Assembly (NCBI GenBank): GCA_013180625.2
Contig: SNVD02007200.1
Location: forward strand, 186,001 to 250,000
Direction of reading: 5' to 3'
DNA length: 64,000 nt
From: Boswellia sacra
Taxonomy: Eukaryota > Streptophyta > Magnoliopsida > Sapindales > Burseraceae
Part shown: in pieces, positions 12,918 through 25,190 of the stretch
Layout of the letters: every line of letters starts with the position of its first letter
How positions within the stretch are numbered: the stretch's first letter is position 1
Translations under genes and position numbers: made by a program
Notes under the pieces: generated by a model
Databases searched by the model: none
Seen by the model: only the letters and a program-made list of their open reading frames with translations
Told to the model about the DNA's origin: nothing

Positions 12918-12935
12918 TGGCGTCATTGCCAGGGA
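12918..12935 (+). other. Primer-binding site, tRNA-Asp type
   Basis: TGGCGTCATTGCCAGGGA is close to the TGGCGCCGTTGCCGGGGA site recalled as typical of Athila elements, which is assigned to tRNA-Asp. It lies immediately after the LTR. Confidence 0.75.
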
Positions 12936-13627
12936 CTATTTTGTTTTTATTAATATCAAAATAATTAACTTTTTTTTAGTTTTAATTTATATATTGTGTG
13001 CATTTTAATTTCAATTCGTGTTTTTGTTTGTGTTTAATTCGTGTTTGAAGGGTGATAAATTATTATTTATAATTGTTTATTTACAAAAAAAAATTTTCTT
13101 CGCCATACATACATACATATATATTTGACAATTTCATATAAATATAAATATGTATATATCTATATATATATATATATATATATTTCTTATAATTTTTTTT
13201 AGTCCCCATAAATTGTTTTCGACAATTTCATACCAAAAAAAGTTTTGAACTTTCTATTTTCAATTTTTCTTTTCCTTTTTAGACCTCCATAGTTTAGTAT
13301 CTTACTAGTTTACTATATTTAACAAAAAATCATGGTATTGATTGCTGTAATATTGAGTGTAGTTGTGGAGGTGATTGTGAAGAGTGCTATTGACATTTGT
13401 GAGTTAGTAAATTGGCATTGTCGTAAGTGAACATTGGTGGCATTGTTTTGGATGAGTAATTGAAGTGTTATTAGAAATTAACGTGGAATTGTGTGTTCTA
13501 ACTTTGACTATCTAAAATTATCTGCTTAGCATTATTTCGTTTTGAATTTTTCTTTTTTTTTAGTTAAAATTTCAGTTGTTATTTTTATAAATTGTATATG
13601 TGTTGAATTTTTGTGTGCTATTTTTAG

Positions 13628-14578
13628 GTGTATGCAAACATTTGGAAGCAAAAATCTGCTCCAGTTTGACCCTGAGATAGAACGTACTTGTCAAAGGAAT
13701 AGAAAGGAGAAAAGAGAGGCTACTAGGCAGCGAGACACCATGGTGGAAGAAATTTCGATAATTATAGGAACAACTGGACTTCAACCAAATGCAGAAAGAA
13801 CAGATGATGGCAACCGTACACTTATGGATTATGCTCTTCTAATAGTAACAGGTGTTCATCAAGCTATCAGGAAACCAACAATTCAAGCAAATTTTGAATT
13901 CACATAAGTAACCATGCAGACGATCCAATCTTCACAATTCAGTGGATTATGAAATGAAGATCCCAATGGTAACATAGGCAATTCTTTGGAGATATGTGAA
14001 ACAGCTAAGTGTAACGGTGCTTCTGATGATGTTATTCACCTAAGACTGTTTCCATTTTCTTTGAGGGATAAAGCAAAAAGTTGGCTGAATTCCTTACCTA
14101 TTGTATCTATCACAACTTGGGATGAGTTGACTCAGAGATTTCTTGAAAAGTTCTTCCCATCTTCCAAGATAGCAAAAATGCGGATTGAAATTTCAAATTT
14201 TGCTCAGTCTGATGGAGAGACTTTTCAGGATGCGTGGGAACGATATAAGGAGTTGTTTAAGAAATGCCCTCAACATGGCATGCCCAAGTGGATGCAGATA
14301 CAAAATTTTTATAATGGACTGAATGGCTCTATGAGAGCCTTGCTTGATGAAGCAGCTTGTGGAGCATTCATGAAAAAGACAATAATGCAGCTTATGCATT
14401 ACTAGATGAGATGTCCTTGAATAATTCTCAATGGCCTAGTGAAAGACCTGTGCAAAAGAAAGTAGTTGGAGTACATGAGATTGATTCTATTTCTGCATTG
14501 ACAGTCCAAGTTGCTTCACTTAACAAACATCTACAAAATAGTAGTGTGAAAATTAATGCTATAACACTCCATCTATAG
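13628..14578 (+). pseudogene. Athila-type gag, broken
   Basis: Gag is the structural nucleocapsid precursor that packages element RNA. The N-terminal part (13628-13907) ends at a TAA. The core runs 13986-14405 with LRLFPFSLRDKAKSWLNSLP, TTWDELTQRFLEKFFP and a YKELFKKCPQHGMP motif, matching the Retrotrans_gag domain of Athila-type elements. A frame change near 14,357-14,405 moves the rest (AAYALLDEMSLNNSQWPSER, to 14578) to another frame. The frame is therefore broken at least twice. The sequence from 14,580 to 15,150 continues the gag tail and gag-pol junction with further stops. Confidence 0.8.
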
Positions 14579-15151
14579 TATTTGATTTTTGTCAGGGAAA
14601 CCATTTGAGTGATAATTGTGATGAAGGGAATCCATTTTCAGGGCAGGAAGAACAAGCAAACTTTGTAGATTACAATCGCTAAAGAAACAACCCTGATAGC
14701 AACACTTACAATCCTGGTGGGTAAAATCATACTAATTTCTCATGGAACAAGTAAAATGTGTTGAAAAATCCACGAGCACAGCCACCACAAGAAAAGAAAT
14801 TTGTACTTGAAGAGGCAATGGCTCAACTGGCAAATAAAACTAATTAGTTAATGGATAACCTTAACCAGATGGCAAGTAAGACCAACCACTTCATGGATGA
14901 GACCAAAACCAACTTCAAAAATAAAGCTTCACAAATCAGAATTTGGAAGTTCAAATTAGTCAAATTGCTGATTCTTTATTGGGTTGACAACAAGGCAATC
15001 TGCCTAGTTCAACTAAGGTGAATCCTAAAGAACATTGCAAGGCTATCACTTTGAGAAGTGGAAAAGAGTTAGTAACACTAGTGAAAATTGAGAAGCCAAC
15101 AAAGGTTAGAAAGCTGACCTAATTGTAACCTTTACACTTCCATCATAAAAA

Positions 15152-15817
15152 GTGGATGACATACCTAAAGCTCAAACCACACCCACTAAAGAGCTAGTGC
15201 CTAGAGTTCTATTTCCTCAACGTCTCCAAAAGAGTAAGCTAGACAAGCAATTTTGCAAGTTTTTGGAAATTTTCAAGAAATTGCACATCAACATCCCTTT
15301 TGCTGAAGCCTTGGAGCAAATGCCAAGCTATGTCAAATTTATAAAGGGCATATTGTCAAAGACAAGGAAATTGGAAGACTATGAGACAGTTGCACTTACT
15401 GAGGAGTCCAATGCAATCTTACAGAGGAAGTTGCCCCAAAAATTAGAAGATCCATGGAGTTTTTCTATTCCTTGCTCTATTGGTAACTCTAAATTTGAAA
15501 GATCTTTGTGTGATTTAGGTGTAAGTATAAATTTAATGCCTTTGTCTATTTTCAGAAAGCTTGGATTGGGTAAAGCAAAGCCTACCATAGTCCCAATACA
15601 GTTGGTTGATCGTTCCATCAAACACCCACGAGAAGTTATTGAAGATGTTTTAGTCAAGGTGGACAAATTTATCTTCTTAGTTGACTTCATTGTTCTTGAT
15701 ATGGAAGAGGATAGCGAGATTCCTATCATACTTGGGAGACCATTCTTGGCAATTAGGAGAGCTTTAATTGATGTCCAAAAGGTTGAGTCAAGATTCGTGT
15801 CCAAGAAGAAGAGATAA
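15152..15817 (+). pseudogene. Athila-type pol: aspartic protease segment
   Basis: This open segment of 221 codons covers the retropepsin-like protease. It has the active-site motif CDLGVSINLMPLSI near residues 122-135 (Athila-type proteases characteristically read D-L-G here), followed by PIQLVDRS and the flap and C-terminal IPIILGRPFLA motif. In the living element this cleaves the gag-pol polyprotein. The segment is intact in itself, but the flanking pol is broken, so it is part of a dead gene. An in-frame TAA near 15,817 separates it from the reverse transcriptase. Confidence 0.85.
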
Positions 15818-16159
15818 TTTTTAATGTTTTAATGCCATGAAATATCCTGATAGAAGTAAGAATTTTTTTCGCATTGATGATATAGATAATATGGTGTTAG
15901 AACATAGAAATTTACCTTTGGATGCTTTAGAAATTAGTTTCGTATACTCTCAATTATGTGATGATTTTGATGATTGTGAGGTGAAGGAATTGTGAATTGG
16001 ATGGAGTCTTTTGGGCCTAACAATAGAAAATATTAGGAACCTTTAGCTTAGGGACCTACATGGCCATTACCATCCATTGAAAAACCACCAATCCTTGAGC
16101 TTAAATAGTTACCTAGTCATCCTAGATACGCATACCTAGGAAAGTCATCCATACTTCCA

Positions 16160-17315
16160 GTGATTATCTTGTCTAAGTTGTCTAGTGTAAAGGAAAATAA
16201 GTTGTTGAGAGTGCTTAAGGAGCATAAAACAGCCATAGGGTGGACATTATCTGATATTAAGGGGATTAGTCCTTCCATGTGCATGCATCGAATCTTATTA
16301 GAAGATGGTAGTAAACCAACAGTGGATGCACAAAGGAGACTGAATCTAAGCATGAAGTAGGTAGTTTGAGCTAAAGTTCTTAAATGACTTGATATAAGAG
16401 TGATATACCCAATTTTTGATAGCTCATGGGTTAAGTCCAATTCAAGTAGTACCAAAGAAGGGAGGAATGACGGTTGTGAAAAATGAGAACAATGAGTTGA
16501 TTCTTACTATGATTGTCACTAGGTGGCGTATTTTCATTGACTATAGGAAGTTGAACAAAGCCACTAGGAAAGACCAGTTCCCTTTACCTTTCATTGATCA
16601 GATGTTAGATCGTTTGCCTGGACATGAGTATTATTGCTTTTTGGATGGGTATTTTGGCTACAAGCAGATTGCTATTGCTCCTAAAGATCAGGAGAAGGCA
16701 ACATTTACCTGTCCTTACGGTACTTTTGCCTTTAAAAGGATGCATTTTGGGCTCTGCAATACCGTAGTCATATTTCAAAGGTGCATGATGGCTAATTTCT
16801 CTGACATGGCAGAAAGAAGCATTGAGATTTTCATGGATGATTTTTCTATTTTTGAAAAAACTTTTGATCAATGTCTGGAAAATTTGAGGTTAGTTCTCAT
16901 GAGGTGTGAAGAAACTAACTTAGTGTTTAATTGGGAAAAGTGTCATTTCATGGTTACAGAAGGGATTGCTCTAGGTCACAGGATTTCTGCTATAGGTATT
17001 GAAGTTGATCGTGCCAAGATTGAGACCATAGAAAAGTTACCACTGCCAACATCAGTAAAGGGTGTACGTAGTTTTCTTGGCCATGCACATTTCTATAGGA
17101 GGTTTATCAAATATTTTTCCAAAATTTTAAAACCTCTTTCTAATTTACTTATGCAGAATAACCCCTTTGTTTTTTATGCAAATTTTATACAGGCCTTTAC
17201 AATCTTGAAGGAGAAACTTGCATCAACACCAATTGTTGTAACACCAGATTGGGAACTACCATTTGAATTGATGTGTAATGCAAGTGATTATGTAGCGGGA
17301 GCAATTTTAGGGTAG
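16160..17315 (+). pseudogene. Athila-type pol: reverse transcriptase
   Basis: The N-terminal fingers (KEHKTAIGWTLSDIKGISPS) lie at 16160-16360 and end at a stop. The palm continues at 16416-17315 with FIDYRKLNKAT, FLDGYFGYKQI, FGLCN, the catalytic FMDD (Y-V-D-D box variant), and thumb/connection sequence to FLGHAHFYRRFIKYF. The order and spelling match Ty3/gypsy reverse transcriptase of the Athila lineage. A stop at about 17,313 precedes the RNase H part. Confidence 0.9.
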
Positions 17316-17640
17316 CGAAAGAACAAGGTATTTCATATTATTTATTATTCGAGCAGGACCCTTAATGATGCTCAACTCAATTATGCCACCACTAAAAAAG
17401 AACTGCTTGCCATTGTGTTTGCTTTTAATGAATTTTGTTCATATCTCATTAGTAATTAGGTAATTGTTTATACTGATCATTCTGTAATTAAGTATCTTAT
17501 GACCAAGAAGGATGCTAAACCAAGACTCATTCATTAGGTCTTACTACTTCAAGAGTTTGATTTGGAGATCAGATATAAAAAAGGCACCGAAAATTTGGTA
17601 GCTGATCATCTGTCGAGGCCTGAAATACTAGAAGAATTAG
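17316..17640 (+). pseudogene. Athila-type pol: RNase H
   Basis: Read through two stops (near 17,458 and 17,537), the sequence gives SSRTLNDAQLNYATTKKELL, VIVYTDHSVIKYL, LLQEFDLEIR and VADHLSRPE. This is the standard Ty3/gypsy RNase H, which removes the RNA strand during reverse transcription. Confidence 0.85.
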
Positions 17641-17699
17641 TGTTGAACCAATCTCCCATTGATGACAACTTTCCTTATGAACAACTTTTTGCTTTGTCA

Positions 17700-18900
17700 T
17701 CTAACATATTCTTCCATGGTATGTAGATTTTGTTAACTTTCTCACAGCAAAAATCATCCCTCCAGATCTTTCGTATCAAAAAAGGAAGAAGTTCTTCTCC
17801 GATGTCAACATTACTATTGGGAGGAGCCAATTCTTTTCAAGCATTGCGTAGATCAAGTGATCGGGACATGTGTTCCAAAGGAGGAGATGGAAAACATATT
17901 GAGGCATTGTCATACACTTTAGTATGGTGGCCACTTTAGAGGACAATGAACAACTGCTAAAGTTCTTCAATCAAGTTTTTATTAGGCCACTTTATTTAAA
18001 GACACTCACAAGTTTGTTGCTAATTGTGATAGGTGCCAAAGAATAGGAAACATCTCTAAGAGAGATGAAATGCAACTTAAAAGCATCATCAGGGTCGAGT
18101 TGTTTGATGTTTGAGGAATCGATTTCATGGGCCCATTTCCATATTCCTTTAACAACAAATGCATCCTCCTTGCTGTCAATTATGTGTCCAAGTAGGCTAA
18201 AGCAATTGCAACTCAAACCAATGACGGTAAGGTTGTGCTCAATTTCTTAAGGAAAATCATCTTTACATGATTTGGTACTCCAAGGGCAATCATTAGTAAT
18301 GAAGGCACACATTTTTGCACCAAGTAGTTTGAAGCACTATTACTCAAATATGGAGTCAACCATAGGAAGGCCCTTGCCTATCATCCTGAGACAAATGGGC
18401 AAGCTAAAATTTCAAATAGAGAGGTAAAGATGATTCTTGAGAAGACTGTGGGAAATTCATGTAAGGATTTGGCCAGAAGTTAGATGATGTTGTATAGGCT
18501 TATAGGGGCGCTTTGAAAACACCTATAACCATGTCTCCTCATAGGTTAGTTTGGAAAAGCATGTCATCTACTAGTTGAGTTGGAAAACCGTGCATATTGG
18601 GCCATGAAGACATTAAATATGGACTTGAAAAAGGCAATAGAAAAAAGATTGCTGCAATGGAATGAGATGAATAAGTACCGTAATAAAGCTTATGAGAATG
18701 CCAAGATTTATAAGGAACATACTAAGGCATGGCATGACAAGCAAATCATTCAAAAAGAATTCTCACCTAGTCAACAAGTGCAAGAATTCTCACCTTGTCA
18801 ACAAGTGCTTCTATATAACTTAAGGTTGAGATGATTTCCAGGAAAGCGTAAGACAAGATGGTCCAGTCTTTTCACAATCATGCAAATGTTTCCTTATGAA
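17700..18900 (+). pseudogene. Athila-type pol: integrase
   Basis: Pieces of the HHCC zinc domain (LRHCHTL then YGGHF; CDRCQRIGNI) and of the catalytic core (GIDFMGPFPYSFNNK, then NEGTHF, then a [10 protein letters not shown] helix) can be read, interrupted by many stops. Near 18,763-18,806 a 22-bp stretch (CTCACCTAGTCAACAAGTGC in part) is tandemly duplicated. The integrase would insert the cDNA into the host genome; this copy cannot. Confidence 0.8.
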
Positions 18901-19439
18901 GCTGTTGAAATTAGTCATCCAGGGAAAGACACACTTAAAGTTAATGGGCATAATTGAAACTTTACATAAGTGGTGACTTTGACGACAACACAACCACCAT
19001 CCTTCTTGATGAGCCTTAAGAGTGGAGAAAAAATCCAGTTGAAGACTTTAATTGAAGCGTTGTTTGAGAGGCAACCCATGAGTTTGAATATTTGCATTCC
19101 AATTTTTATAGTGTTTTTGTATTAGTTATTGTGTTTTTGTTAAAAAATTATTTTATTTTTGCAGGCCTCAAAGGAACTTGGGAGTAGAGAAATTTCATAA
19201 GTTCTAGAGCCTAGCCCATTTGCATATGAGTGCTCCAGCCCAATCTAGAGTGCACCTCAGTCCGAACTTTTAAGCCAAGAGCTGCCCACCCAGCCTAGCC
19301 TATTAGCATTGCAATGCTCTGTGTATATTCAAAGTGTTTCCATTGTAATTACTCTGGATGTAATGATACAGTGAATCCTGTTGATGACCAATAAAGCATC
19401 TCTTGTAGGGCAGTCAAATACACATTAAGGACAATGTGT

Positions 19440-19964
19440 CTTTTAAGTTTGGGGGAGTCTTTTTAAAGAATTTTCTTTTACTTGCTTAGCTTTTGAATTT
19501 TTTTTATTTATTGTTTTGTATTAATTATGAATTTACCTTGGGAAGACTCCTTTGGTGGGCCCTGTGTCATTATGACTTATTTGATTTAGTTATTGTAATT
19601 AATTTTTCTTTTCTTTTTGAGTGTTTCTAATGTTCTTTACACTTGTTGTTTTCTTTTACTAGAATTAACCATTTCATACTATGCTTTCATTGAACAAGAG
19701 CTTCAGGGCAAACTTAGAAGGAAGCAAAAATCACTACCAGAAGGGCTGAAGCGTGCAGATCAGGGAGAAGAACAAACTCAAGATATTTCTAGTAATATCT
19801 TTCCTCTTCTCTTTGTTATGGATATTGATAACATTCTATCATCCCTTCGCAAACATTTTCCTTCACTTCCTCAAAACGCTCTGACAGAAATCTATAATGC
19901 ACAATTTAATAGACTTAGGATGTTAATGATTGGGAAAATGCCTGTGGACTCATCCGCTAGTTAA
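19440..19964 (+). pseudogene. Athila 3' region with short reading frame
   Basis: After pol comes AGTTTGGGGGAGTC (19,448), a purine-rich mark common downstream of Athila pol, then an open frame 19617-19964 of about 115 codons. Its start is hydrophobic (LYTCCFLLLELTISYYAFI). Athila elements can carry an envelope-like gene in this place. I see no motif that identifies one, so the frame is described by position only. Confidence 0.4.
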
Positions 19965-20608
19965 TCAAAGCTAGGACTAGGTTAGCCAATTAGTTTGCAG
20001 TTGATTTTACAACTTACATGCTTGGTCTAGGAAAGAGCACTCTCGCCAAAAAGCAACGTGCTAAAAGGTTAGAAGTCTGTCATAGGTTTCCTAGATGGAC
20101 TTGTAGCTAGCGTTGTCATTCTCCAGGATTTATATCTAAACATAGGGAAGATAAACATAGTTCATCAAGGATAGACTGAGTAAAGAGTCATTAGATAATA
20201 TTGTACTGACTCTTGAGAGTCATTCTTGTGGAATGGTGCAGAGGGAATTATGGACACAGTTTCGAAAGGAACATCTACAATATAGTCTAGAGAATCTGAC
20301 TTTAAACGATATGTTTGCCAGTTTATAAAAAAACTGGATAGGAAGCAAATCCGTAACTCATAGAAGGCGTTTAAGACGTTACTGGATGTAAAACCAGAGG
20401 AAGATATAAACCAAAATCACAACTACTTGTATATAATCTTTAGTGTTATTGTTTTTAAATTTTTGCTTTATTTGATCTATTAGTGTGTTATTGTTGTTGA
20501 GTTTTTAGTGTTTTTGTTATTGTTGATTATTTTTATCTAATTGTTACTTTTTAACAAATCACACAACTACCGATAAAGCAAAAGTAGGAGACAAGTGTGG
20601 GGAACGAT
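19965..20608 (+). other. Athila 3' non-coding region and polypurine tract
   Basis: AT-rich sequence with no open frame of note, ending in the purine-rich AAAGTAGGAGACAAGTGTGG GGAA at about 20581-20604, the expected primer for plus-strand synthesis next to a 3' LTR that is missing here. Confidence 0.6.
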
Positions 20609-21096
20609 ATGTTGTATTAATTAATCTTCCACCAAAAAGCATATCTCTTTATTTCAATTTAGAGTGGAAGCAATAATGGTGCATCAAATTGTCCCCACCG
20701 AAAGTATGTCCCCACATTTTAAAGAGTGGTTAACATGCATTAACACATATTTAAAAGGTGGTTCCTAGAAATTAATTATTTGTCATTTAACTCCCATCTA
20801 AAAAAAAATAATAATAACCCCCCATAATTTAAGTGTTTTAATGATCATATCTTTCGACATCCATAAATGCAACACTCTTTGAGATTCATTTTTAAACTCA
20901 CAGATAAGGTAAATGTAGAAGTGGAGAGTGAACTAGGTCATCGATTATGAAGTATTTGTGTATTTTGTGGATCATATCCTGGTAAAAAATAGAGAGTTTC
21001 TAGAAGCAGTAAACAATTTGGGTAAGGTTTTAGCTTAGAGAAACATTCATTTAGTGTATGGAGGGGGTAGCCTTAGATTAATGGGATGTGTATCCC
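20609..21096. other. Unexplained filler between Athila and B1
   Basis: About 490 bp that match neither the Athila 5' LTR nor the corresponding part of B2. Homology with B2 stops abruptly at 21,097 (TTTGGGATA on the minus strand). B2 positions of about 38,745-39,357 have no counterpart in B1. The pattern suggests a deletion with insertion of unrelated sequence. Confidence 0.55.
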
Positions 21097-22947
21097 AAAT
21101 TTGTTTCTATTATTCCCCCCATAAAACTCAAGCATTTGCCTTCCCCCTAGTTTTGCCAAAAACAATTTTGCTTCCATCCACTTCAAGAATCAGTTGCCAT
21201 AATCACCTTGTAATTCTTCTTCAGATGTAACACCTTCAGGTCTCCTCGTTTCTCATATGCTTCACAAGATAATTAAGGCGACGACCTTAATTGAAGTCCT
21301 AAATAGATTGATAATTCCTTGAACCAAGTGTTTTCTACTAGATAGACATTCCTTTGCCAAATAAACTCAACATCGCTTTCCTCAAAGTTGTTGTGCATTC
21401 CTCCACCATATTCTTCACTTTAACTGTTAAGGTCTTTACCCTCTGTGTGAAACAATTTGGTTTTATCTACTGTCTTTGCTTGCTTGTATCCCTTGAAGTG
21501 TCCCAGCACATCTAACATAATGTGCATGATACGAAAAGTATCCAATCATCATCAAAGCGCCAACAAAGGATGCGTTGAATGCCCTAGATTCAAAACCTCG
21601 TTGATCCTCACACAGTACTTACCCATAGTTTCCAACCTTCATTGGTCCTCAATCAAAAGGGAAACAAAGCACACCAGACCTCAATGAGTTAAAATGCTAA
21701 ATATGAGTCATGGATATTTGATTCACACTTGGGTTCCTCAAAGATTCCTTAGATGCAATAGCTCAAAAAGAATACATTAACATTGTGTTTTGTTAGACAT
21801 TTTCAACCATAATACCGAAATCACTTAATTCAAGATTCTTCATGTGTGTGCATAGCCAATCATATTTCACTATTTGAAACTCGGATAGCTTTATATGAAC
21901 AGAAGCTAGTCATTGATCTCTAATGATATTGAAGCAAAAGGACTACCATAGGCCCACTTTTATCACCACTCTCCACTAATGTAGGTCAATCACAACATTT
22001 GGGATCATTAGGGCTTTATCAAGCTTGTAATGTGAGGCTAGGTCAAGGTATGATAAGGAGAATTATGAGACTTTCTCACCCATAGTCACAGGATCATCCT
22101 ATGATTGAATCGGAGCACCGACTTCCATTCCTAAATCAATCATTTTGTCACGACTTATTTTCTTTTTTTTTTTTCTCTTTCTCATTTTTTTCTTTTTTCT
22201 TTTTTCTTCTTTTCTTTTCTTCTTCCCACTTTTTCTCCTTCTGTTCTCTCTTCTATTCTTTTTTTTTTCTTTTTCTCTTAATGCATATCATTGCATAGTA
22301 ACCTCTTCTAATTCCTTGCTCACTTTGTAAGCATAACTCTTGATGTTCTTTCCTAGAATGTCCATATGCTATGAGTGAAGGGTATTAAATGGGAAAAATT
22401 TTAGTGTGAGGATGAATTTTACTGGTTTGACAAAGAAAAAAGGTTTAATCAGGCTCAAAGAGGCATATTAGGGATAATGATTCATATATAGGTTGGTTTG
22501 AAAAGGCTCAATCGCTCCAAAGAAGGTCTAAATCATTTCCCTAACATTCTTTAACATAGGATTTCGCCTTGAGTGGAGATCACACAAGTTTTAGAGTCCT
22601 ATGAGATGTTTTCACTCTATTCATATAAAGTTTCTCTAAGTAGTGAAAAGGTTCCATATTCATGGCTGTCGTACTAAAATGTTGAAGAAATCAAGAATGA
22701 AACTCAACTAGCGAAAGAATCAATCATGCAAACAACACAATCTCAAGCCTTATGAAAGGTCTATTTCCAATGAGTATCATGGCTATATCATAGGATATTG
22801 ATAGTCAAAAAGACCACACAACTCATATGTTTTAACTTGAACAAATATCAAGCCAATTGTTCAAAACTAATCACATTCCTGAATTCAAAATGAACACTGT
22901 CCTTATTCTCATTAAGAGCAGTCGTGCTTAAGTGACTGCTTCATTCC
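21097..22947 (-). other. B1 non-coding tract downstream of gag
   Basis: Reverse-complement counterpart of B2 36,900-38,745. It includes a polypyrimidine run (22,156-22,280; polypurine on the element's coding strand). No pol domain is readable. Confidence 0.7.
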
Positions 22948-24890
22948 TTAGTTAAACTTGATTGCCTTGCCCCCAGTTGAGTCTATCTGATCAGTGGAGT
23001 TCAGCACTGTTTCGTCTATTGGCATTGAGCTAACATGGTGGATGGTGGCTGGTAAGGGTGATAACTTATGACAGGTGTTTGGTTGTTCTATTTTAGGATC
23101 TGGAATCTTACCATTATCAATGAGATCCTGTATCTCATTACACAACCAAGTGTAGTTATTTGTAAGGTAGCTAGTAGTTTGATGGAAGAGGCAGTATTCA
23201 TGGTGTTCATGGTTTGGTGGGTATAGCCGCTACTATTGCTTCCAGAGTAACGGTAATAACTCAGAACGTGTGTCTAACTTCTCAAAAAACCTTGGACAAT
23301 GGTTGCCCTATTTTGTTGAACTTTCTCTTTTAGTGCTACTTCGCAACATTTAGTTCAAAATTCTTGGCAGCCACTCCTTTATTCTAAGTATTATTTCTTA
23401 GGTTGGTAACTTCTAGGCTTTTTGGAGTTTGTGGAAATGGTTTATGTGTTGGAGTCGGATGTGGTGGTGGAGTTGGAGTCAACTTCTTGATTAATAGCTT
23501 TGTCAAATAGGCCACTTGCAACTTCAATTTCTCCATATCTGCACTTATCTTGTCGACCTTCTTGTTCAAAACCCTCATTTGTTCTCCATTTGATTCAATG
23601 ACCTCCACCTTCTATAAACGTCTTCCTCTATTGGCCAAAGAGTTCTTGTCTTTCTTTGCTTGCTCCCTTGACACATTGTTACTTACTTTCTTGTCCTTGT
23701 CTAGATGACTTGCCCCTCTTAGTTACAGCTTGTGTCTTATCATCCAAGAAATTATCCCATACTCCTATCACGCCTACTACCTCTTCAATTTCTTTTTCTT
23801 GCTCTTTCCTTTCCCTTTCAACCCTAGCTATCTTTTCAATTTCCCTCATATCATCAAACAAATTTAGCACTTGTTGTTTAGTCAAACCTGAGCTAATCAT
23901 GTAGGCTACAACATGTGTTTATGTTTTTGGGTAAGCAATTTGGCCATTATCGATGAGATTTTAGACCTCATGATGAAATTGCGTGCATTTGTTCATGGTA
24001 TGGTCAAGTGTTTGATGGAAGTCACAACACTCATGATACTTGAATTTGGCTGGAAGTGGGTTCGGTGAAGGTACATTTGCAACTGGTGATAGCTTAGATT
24101 GGGCACGGAGCTCTTCAAAAACCTAGAACAATGGTCATCCCAACTTGCTAAATTCTCTCTGTTGCTTCATAGCATTCATATCAACACTTCAAAGGCAATC
24201 ACTCCTCTTTGTTTAAAGTTTCCTTGATTCCTCCTTAAAAAGCTTTTCTCCCATTTAGATTCTACATCCTCAATCTAGGTCCTCAAATCGTACAACTCCT
24301 CAACGGTCTTTAATGGGTGCCCCACGAAGTGTTCTCTTATGTGGGGAAAAACCTCTTGCATTACTATCCTTACCTAATCCTTTTTTGATGGCTTGGTCAC
24401 CATTTGTGTAGCCATTTTCCTCCAATGGACCAGATATTCAAATAATGTCTCTCCAGACTTCTGCTTAGTTAACTGTAGATCACGCAACGTTACCCCTAGT
24501 TGTGTTTTATAAGAATATTGGTCAACAAATCGTTTGAACAACTCTGTCCAATCTTCTTTTACCTGGTCCTCTTGCTTGAGGTACCATTCTAGTGCTTGTC
24601 CTTCTAACGAGTGGATAAAAAACTTTTGGACCATTTCTCTTGATAAGCTTGTCATGCCTACGATAGTTGTAAAATGTTGAAGGTGGGACTTTAGATTCCC
24701 ATCTCCTGCGAACTTTACCAAGTTTGGCATCTTGAATTTGGGTGGCAGACCGTTGATCTATAAGTCAGAAACATCCTCAACTCCTTCCAGACCCTTTTTC
24801 TTCATCATCCCTTGTAATTTCTCTTGGTCTCTCTTCATAATTCTATCGGTTTGACCTCCTAAGCCCTAAGGCACTCCTCATCATGGAACC
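22948..24890 (-). pseudogene. B1 gag, broken, with duplicated C-terminal module
   Basis: Read on the minus strand: a spacer with MPNLVKFAGDGNLKSHLQHF, a Retrotrans_gag core (24374-24730) with ALEWYLKQEDQVKEDWTELF, VDQYSYKTQLGVTLRDLQLT and ETLFEYLVHWRKMATQM; a first module with KYHECCDFHQTLDHTMNKC and NLIDNGQI (about 24,080-23,930); an acidic/basic linker (23679-23900); a coiled-coil-like segment (23384-23608, LNKKVDKISADMEKLKLQVA); and a second module with HHEYCLFHQTTSY and EIQDLIDNGKIPDP (about 23,220-22,948). Stops and frame changes break the gene. The gag type resembles Tat/Ogre-lineage elements. Confidence 0.8.
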
Positions 24891-24939
24891 TTTCCTCGTG
24901 ATTGTTGCCTCCATGGCTCCCTCTATTCTCAACATTATT

Positions 24940-25190
24940 GTTGTGCCTATTGCGTACAATCAACGTCCAAGAAGCGTGCAAGCAACATGCAACAATCATG
25001 CCTATTACGTACAATCAACGTGTAAGAAGCGTGCAAGCAACATGCAACAGTCATGCCCATTGCGTACAATAAACGTGCAAGAAGCGTGCAAGCAACGTGC
25101 AATAGTCATACCAATTGCATGCAATCCATGTGCAAGAAGCGTGTAGACAATGTGCAATGGTCATGCCAATTGTGTGCATTGTCACTAATT
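24940..25190. repeat. 55-bp tandem array, about 4 copies, upstream of B1 gag
   Basis: Exact 55-bp spacing of the CAATCAACGT start (24957, 25012, 25067, 25122). The core reads AAGAAGCGTGCAAGCAACAT on the plus strand. It lies between the primer-binding site and gag. B2 carries about two related units near 34,330-34,470. Confidence 0.9.

Larger units (their letters stand above)
11602..20608 (+). mobile_element. Athila-type Ty3/gypsy element, decayed, lacking its 3' LTR
   Basis: A 5' LTR begins TGATAAGTCTATTTTTTGCA at 11602. It is followed by an Athila-type primer-binding site at 12918, gag, protease, reverse transcriptase, RNase H, integrase, a short 3' reading frame and a purine tract with GTGTGGGGAA near 20,600. 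Many stops and frame breaks show it is dead. The expected 3' LTR (another TGATAAGTC start) is absent: different sequence begins right after the purine tract. The element is nested in B1 and in opposite orientation. Confidence 0.88.

Noticed and set aside
15379..15804. Long open frame on the minus strand
   Set aside because: Shadow of the Athila protease segment on the plus strand.
22101..22330. Phenylalanine/leucine-rich membrane-like frames
   Set aside because: Translation of a polypyrimidine run in the B1 non-coding tract; the same run in B2 gives a Lys/Glu frame (37505-37705) on the other strand.
24883..25146. Open frame rich in Cys/Ala/Arg
   Set aside because: Reads through the 55-bp array (not a multiple of 3) in the antisense direction of B1.
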